Positions 58,361-64,000 of a stretch of 64,000 nt of DNA are shown piece after piece; the stretch's first letter is position 1; each line of letters begins with the position of its first letter. Source of the stretch: Histoplasma ohiense (lineage: Eukaryota > Ascomycota > Eurotiomycetes > Onygenales > Ajellomycetaceae); the NCBI GenBank assembly GCA_017607445.1, contig JAEVHH010000002.1:4641501-4705500 (forward strand), written 5' to 3'. Both the position numbers and the translations under genes were made by a program. The notes below the pieces were generated by a model. The model was not told where the DNA came from. It ran no database searches and saw only the letters and a program-made list of their open reading frames with translations.

Positions 58361-59703
58361 CAGTGAGCTACAACGAGCAAAACCCCGAACGAGCCCAATT
58401 CTTCGAATTAGACAACGCGAGTACCCTCAATCGATTCCTGCTGCCTCCATCAGTAACTGCTGCAAATTTGAAAAGATTTGATGAGGTTTTGAGGGAGATA
58501 TTTGATGAATAGTGTTTTGGCATCTGCTTGGGCAGATCTTCAACAGTTCATCCAATTACTCCATCAATACTGAGTCAAATCAACTCAGATTTTGATCACA
58601 GATAGATCTATCTTATTTTGATAATCTGTTAAAATCTTATTCAATTTGATCTGCAGTTGCTTGAGTTATTCCTGATTCTCTGTTTGGGAAAACTCTGATC
58701 GATTTTCGTGTTCCAACGCACCCGTGCCAAGTCCCCCCTGAGTACCTCCCAGCCACACGTGCCTGCCAAGTAACAAAAAGATACCTCGGCACAATTGACT
58801 AGTGCATACCCCATCAATTCGAATCCATCGTCCCTCGAATCCCTCATCGAATCCCTTCGAATAACCCCTCCATTGATAAGAACATAAGATAAAAGTGGAA
58901 ATTTCAGTGTTTGAAAGATAGCTTGGTCCCTGCAAGTAGTTTATATATATATTTATATATATATAATCTATTATAAAGGAAAAAAGTGCAGGTTTAGCTC
59001 TGTTGATTCTTCATTTGCATACCCATTTCTTTGGAAACTCAATATTCAACTTATTGGGAGCTATTCAGTAGGATAAAGTGTTTCAATTTGAATGAAAGGG
59101 AATTCATTTAGTATTGAAAGCTTTTGATTTTTCAGGAATATAATCTTAAACTGAGGTGGGGCCTAGTTTAAGCAGAAACTTTGAGAAGCTTTTTAATTAA
59201 GAAAAAGACAAAGTTTGAAAGAGATAGAGTGTTTTCTCTGTTTTAGCTCTGAGTTAATAAAACAGAGAATTTCTGCCCAAAAATTCATATTTCTTTTATC
59301 TTATTCAAAGGCTGAAGAGCTTTCATTAATACTGATCAAGTGATTATTATATACCTTTTCTTTATCAATTGAGCTACACACTTGTTGTGTGGGGAGATTT
59401 CTGAAGTAAAGAATATAACTAACTAGTTTTAACAGCTTCTCTTCAAAAAGCTGAGTATTTTTTGTTAGTTTTTCTTTCAAAAACTGACATTTCAGTCTTG
59501 ACTTAATCAAGTTGAAATCATTAGTCTCCCCTCCTCTGTCAAGTTTGTAGCACTCAACTTTGTGAAGATTTAACTGATTTATCTCTAAAAATCAGTATTA
59601 GTTTATTAAGTTCTCTTGAAAAACTTAATCTAGTTACTATTACTAGTAGGAAAAATAGCTTGAAACACAATCAAATCATCTAAATCTATCAATATCTATC
59701 AAA
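58361..59703 (+). promoter_or_regulatory. LINE-alpha 5' UTR / internal promoter region
   Basis: 1343 bp without a convincing ORF. 58370-58870 is comparatively GC- and CpG-rich (for example cgaacgagcccaattcttcg, catcgtccctcgaatccctc), with a repeated tcgaat motif at 58415, 58818, 58835, 58848 and 58856. A TA-rich stretch lies at 58938-58975. Full-length LINEs carry their own promoter at the 5' end, so the CpG-rich block is the natural candidate; this is inference. Confidence 0.6.
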
Positions 59704-61218
59704 ATGATAGAGAAGGATGTCTTTTCTGATGAGATTCCTGAGATTGAGTTTCTTAAAAAACGAAAAAAGAAATATCAAGATCAGATGCAAGAAATTCAAA
59801 ACCTTGAAAATGCTGCCAAATGCTTGAAAAATCAATGTATGGAGGAAAAAAATACTGAAGTACTTCATATACTGCTAATTCAAGCAAGACAACTGAATGA
59901 GATTCTAAAATATAAACTGGGAATCTCTTCTAAACTAGAAAAGGTTTTTGAGATGAAATCTTTGAGTTCATCTCAATCTACAGAACAGAAAACAGAGCTG
60001 AGAACTTATGCTCAAGCTGCAGCAGTGTCTTCTACCTCTTCTGTTACAAAAATTGCATCCTTGGAAAAAACATATACTCAGAATTCAAAATCTGCTGATT
60101 CTCTCGAATACACTGAGTTCAGAAAAATCAAGAAAAGAGCTAAAAGATGAGAGACTTCTTCAGTCAAAAGCTCAAAGACTAATTGTTAAAATCTTTAACA
60201 AAGAAGTCTTTGAGAAAAAGATGCTATCAAATGTAAGTCTTATTTTTCAAATGAGAAATGAGATAAATCATGCATTAAACTCTGTCTTTGAATCTGAACT
60301 ACACAGATCAGTTGTAGCTTCAGTTGAAAGCTCTTTTCTTGGAAATTCAATAATTCTCACTACCATGTCTGAGTTCAATTCTGATTTTCTGATTCAAAAT
60401 CAACAGATCTGGACCCCCATAGTAAAATCTCTTTTAAAAACTGAGATTTCAGTGGAAAAAGATGAGAAATGGGGCAAGTTTGTTCTCCATGACATACCTA
60501 CAGCAATCTTCAATCATGATGATGGACTGATTCAACTTCAGCATGAAATTGAAGACTTCAATTCAATCAAATTAAAAAAGCTGCCAATTTGGCTGAACAA
60601 TGAGGAGCAAAGAGAAAATAGACAAAATGCTTCAGTGCTAATCATAACTGAGTCATTTGAACAGTCTAAACTCTCCTTTGTGAGAATTGCTGGTATGAGA
60701 ATGAGAACATATGAATTTAAAGATACAAGAGAAAATCTAAAATCTCAAATTCAGTGTTCAAATTGTCGAAGTATGGTCATTTTGCAAATCTCTGTAAGAG
60801 AAATGTAAGATGTCAAATTTGTGCTCAATCTCACAAGACAGCTGAGCACAGTTGTCATCTATGTTTGAAAAAGGGAAAATTGTGTGAACATTCCAAATCC
60901 ATTGCAAAGTGTGCCAATTGTAAAGAGCCCCATTTTGCAAATTCAAAAGAATGTGTATTTGCTCCCAAATCAGAAAAGTCATCAGTACAGACAAATAACT
61001 CAGTCTCTACTAATGTAAATAATAGCAATAAACAAAAAAGAAGAAATTCTCAACTCTCTGAATCTGCTATCTCTGAACCTTCTGCAAAGCAAAAAATTAG
61101 ATCACAGAAGTCACCAAGAACCCCTGTTCAAACAAAGATAAGAGATACACATATGCAGAATATGATAGCAGTTGAAGTTGTGAATAATAGATTCAGTCTA
61201 TTATCTGACTCTGAATAA
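59704..61218 (+). pseudogene. LINE-alpha copy D ORF1 (gag-like), two compensating indels
   Basis: ATG 59704; the N-terminus is MIEKDVFSDEIPEIEFLKK, then a charged coiled-coil-like region (QDQMQEIQNLENAAKCLKNQ). Compared with copy A there is one extra C near 60105 (ctctcgaat against ctctgaat) and one A missing near 60769 (tgtcgaag against tgtcagaag, inside the first zinc knuckle). The three open pieces are 59704-60150, 60008-60808 and 60754-61218. The last contains the remaining Cys/His clusters. Outside the indels it is nearly identical to copy A. If the indels are sequencing errors, this ORF would be intact. Confidence 0.85.
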
Positions 61219-61245
61219 AGAGAAACACTTCTTAATATTTGTGTA

Positions 61246-64000
61246 ATGTCAGAAAAACAACAAAAAAATGTTAAAAGCTCTACAAAAATCAAATTTATTC
61301 AAAATAATGTGGACAGAACAAATCCATGTCTTTATTCCTGTTTACAAATTGACTATGAGCAAAAGGCAGACTTCATTCTTGTTCAAGAACCCAGACTTGA
61401 TGCTGATCAAGAGTATGATGTATCTCATCCAGCATACTATTGTTTTTTACCAGAGAAAACAGATATTAGAGTTAGAGTGGCAATTTATGCTAGAAAGAAT
61501 TCAAGATTTCAGTTCAATCTGAGATATGATTTGATATCTGACTCTGATGTTCTTGTTGGTGACATTGTGGATATGAAAAAACAGTTTGAAAATATTCAAT
61601 TAATCAATATCTACAATGAAAGATCACTGAGAGAAAACAATAGAACTTGGACATTTGATAGATGTTTAATGCAGTTGAAACCAGAAAAAAACTCAATAAT
61701 CATGGGGGATTTCAATGCTCATCACTCTTGGTGGAATTCAGAAAGAACTCAATCAATTAGAGCTGAAAACCTAGTTGAATGGGCACTTTTAAACAAACTA
61801 GAGTTGATAAATGAGCAAGATATTCCCACTTTTCACAAGTCAGGTTTGAGACAGAAGTCAATTATTGATCTATGTTTTTTCTCTAAGAATCTATATGAGA
61901 ATAAACATTTTAATTGGTATGTTGACTCAAATGAAACAAATGGTGCTGCCACTGGACATGAGATAATTCAAGTTGATATGGAATTGAATAGTAATCAAAC
62001 AGTTCAAGACCCATTATATTCAAATCAATACAACTTTGAAAAAGCTCAGTGGACAGAAGTGAAAAGAATGATTGAAAAGTTGAAATTAGAGAATAGAGAA
62101 ACTCTTTATTGGAAATCAGATACAAATCTTACAGATAAAATGCTTGAAGACAGAGCAAATTTAATCACTGAGATTATTCTTTCAAGTATAAAGAAATATA
62201 TTCCATTGAAAAGAGTCTCTGAATTCTCTAAGCCTTGGTGGAATGATGAGATTTCAAATAAAAGAAGACATTTAGCTAGAGTTAAAAAAGATTGAAAAGA
62301 AGATCTTGTTTCATTTGAGTATTTAAAGAATATTAGAAATGATTATTTCTCAACAATTAAAAAGGCAAAGACTGATTGTTGGAATAACTTTCTAGAAAAT
62401 GCTCAGGGGAAAGAGATCTTCAAAGCTTTTAGATATACTAAGTCAAAAACAATGTCTAAGCTACCAACATTAACTTATAATTTTCAGAATGAGGAAATTA
62501 TAGCTAGCTCATTTGAAGATAAATGTCAAGCTTTTATGACAATATTATTTCCATTATCAAATAATTCAACTGAGATTTGTTCTTTGCAAGAAGATAATGA
62601 ATATGAACATGATAAGAAATGGGAATGGTCTGACTTAACTGAAGATGAATTAAAGACAGCTATTTTTTCATCTTCAAAGGTCACAGCAGCAGGAGCTGAT
62701 ACTATAAATTATTTAATAATTCAAGAGCTTTATTCAGTACTAAAAGATGAGCTCTTTGAATTGTTCTCAAATCTTTTGAAATATGGGTATCACCCTAAGT
62801 GCTGGAGGCATGCTGTTGGAGTTATTCTTTCAAAACCCAATAGAAAACCAACTATTCCTAAATCTTATAGAGTGATATCTCTGCTGAATTGTCTGGGAAA
62901 AATTCTGGAAAAGATAATTGCAACTAGATTGTCTTTTCTATCTGCTACTACTGATCTATTATATGATGATCAGATGGGAAGTAGAAAGCAAAACTCAGCA
63001 ATTGATGCAGTTCTCTCTGTAGTTCATGATATTCAACTTGCAAAGAATGAAAAAATGGTTACAACTGCAATGTTTATTGATATAAAAGGTGCATTTGATT
63101 GTGTTTCACTTTTCTCAAATGATCAATACTTTGATAGAACTGAGAATGCCAAAGTCTCTCATTAAATGGGTTATCTGTTTCATGTCAAAAAGAACTATTC
63201 AGTTGCTTTTTGATGGAATGAGACAAGATATAACAGATATTGAGATAGGAGTTCCTCAGAGTTCCCCAGTCTCACCCATTTTGTTTGCTATATTTATCAA
63301 GTTTCTATTTATTGATAGACAAATGGCAATTATGGTGAGAACTCCAAGCTATGTGGATGATTTAGGCCTAGTTGTAAGCTCAGAATCAATTGTGAATAAC
63401 TGCAATTTGATTGAGCAAGCAGCAACTGAAATGATTGAAAAAGCAAAATCAAAAAACATTGTTTTTGATATGGACAAAACTGAATTAATTCATTTTTATC
63501 CAAATTTCAGAGAAAAAGATACTGAAGTTAAGCTTTTAAGTCATTCAGTTAAATCTAAAAACTCAGTTAGATGGCTTGGTGTCTGGTTAGATTCTCAATT
63601 GAATTTTAAATCTCATGTGCAAATAAAAACTGCAAATGCTGAAAGAATTTTAAACAGTATATTGAGACTTTCAAATACTGAAAGAGGTCTGATATTTCAA
63701 GCAATGAGACAATTATATATTGCCTGTGTGACCTCTGTTTCAGATTATGCAGTTCAGGTGTGGTGGAGAGGTCAAAAACACTTTATAGAAAGGTTTCAAA
63801 AACTTCAAAACTCAGCTTTAAGAAAGATTCTAGAAGTATTCAAAACTACTTCAATTAAAGCTATGGAAATTGAAGCCTCTATTCCTCCACCACAAGTGAG
63901 ATTTGATAAAATCTGTATGAATTATGCTCTCAGAATTATGAAGCTATATTCACATCATTCTATTAGAAAGAGAGTTTCAAGTTCTTTTCCAAATGAGTCA
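61246..64000 (+). pseudogene. LINE-alpha copy D ORF2 (endonuclease - RT), one stop and one frameshift, 3' cut by window
   Basis: ATG 61246 (MSEKQQKNVKSSTK), 28 bp after the ORF1 stop. Endonuclease to ~61980: QNNVDRTN, QEP, MGDFNAHHSWW and ATGHEIIQ. A TGA at 62293-62295 replaces a Trp codon kept in copy A at 3871. An extra T near 63110 (acttttctc against actttctc) shifts the frame in the RT after FDCVSL; it continues in the new frame with VPQSSP (63252 region) and YVDD (63350 region). Conversely, copy D keeps Trp codons that are stops in copy A (61780 and 63585). Confidence 0.9.

Larger units (their letters stand above)
58361..64000 (+). mobile_element. LINE-alpha copy D, 5'-complete, runs off the window
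   Basis: Begins right after LINE-beta sequence (...ttcagtgtagc) and includes a 1.34-kb 5' UTR, ORF1 and ORF2 to about the RT/RNase H connection. The 3' end and TSD are outside. It is the only copy with the region upstream of 60015. CpG is well kept in the 5' UTR. Confidence 0.92.

Noticed and set aside
58641..58935. Two overlapping minus-strand ORFs in the LINE-alpha 5' UTR
   Set aside because: No motif, overlapping in different frames, and opposite to the element's coding strand; likely chance openness in a GC-richer stretch.
1..64000. A genetic code with TGA read as Trp
   Set aside because: TGA replaces both TGG and CGA between copies of the same element, and intact copies use TGG; mutation explains it better.

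Overview
The window reads as a transposon graveyard from a filamentous fungus (probably an ascomycete), with no convincing host gene. The reasons are: non-LTR retrotransposons of the Tad1/I type (gag-like ORF1 with several Cys/His knuckles, ORF2 with endonuclease, reverse transcriptase, RNase H and a C-terminal Cys/His knuckle); chromodomain Ty3/gypsy elements; a ~47-nt spliceosomal intron with GTAAGT donor and TACTAAT branch site; and a massive RIP-like C-to-T / G-to-A decay. That decay has removed CpG almost everywhere and put many in-frame TGA stops into otherwise collinear reading frames. All family names below (LINE-alpha, LINE-beta, Gypsy-A, -B, -C) are local labels.

Left part (1-18541): two minus-strand Gypsy-A chromoviruses lie 53 bp apart. 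G1 runs off the left edge and is split inside gag by a 5'-truncated LINE-alpha (copy A, 1595-7178) with a perfect 15-bp target-site duplication (TSD). G2 (12053-18541) is full length with 597-bp LTRs, a 5-bp TSD and a 257-bp TA-flanked MITE in its gag. A 1463-bp segment spanning the G1/G2 junction is present three times in tandem (7942-12332). Both Gypsy-A copies sit in the left arm of a long inverted repeat whose loop and other arm follow at 18547-19207.

Middle (19208-42428): a decayed Gypsy-C gag/protease fragment, a minus-strand LINE-beta piece (21096-24221), then a plus-strand LINE-beta (copy 1, from 24222). Copy 1 was hit by a full-length Gypsy-A (G3, 24584-30599, TSD cttta) and by a full-length chromovirus Gypsy-B (34395-41512, 271-bp LTRs, TSD ctctg). 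Gypsy-B carries, convergent to its pol, a separate three-exon gene that I do not recognise.

Right part (42429-64000): a minus-strand LINE-beta (copy B) carries LINE-alpha copy B, a CpG-rich 395-bp SINE and LINE-alpha copy C. Then a plus-strand LINE-beta (copy 2, 51747-58360) is interrupted by LINE-alpha copy D (58361 to beyond the window), the only LINE-alpha copy here with its own 5' UTR. LINE-beta copies alternate in orientation in a way that suggests serial nesting.

The most interesting signals are: the SINE, which has a tRNA-like head and a tail collinear with the LINE-alpha 3' end; the spliced cargo gene in Gypsy-B; the retention of CpG at the outer edges of LTR elements; and the palindrome split by nested insertions. 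All coding regions are pseudogenes except possibly very recent LINE-alpha segments. Nothing was searched against databases; homology statements rest on motif recognition and on comparing copies within the window.
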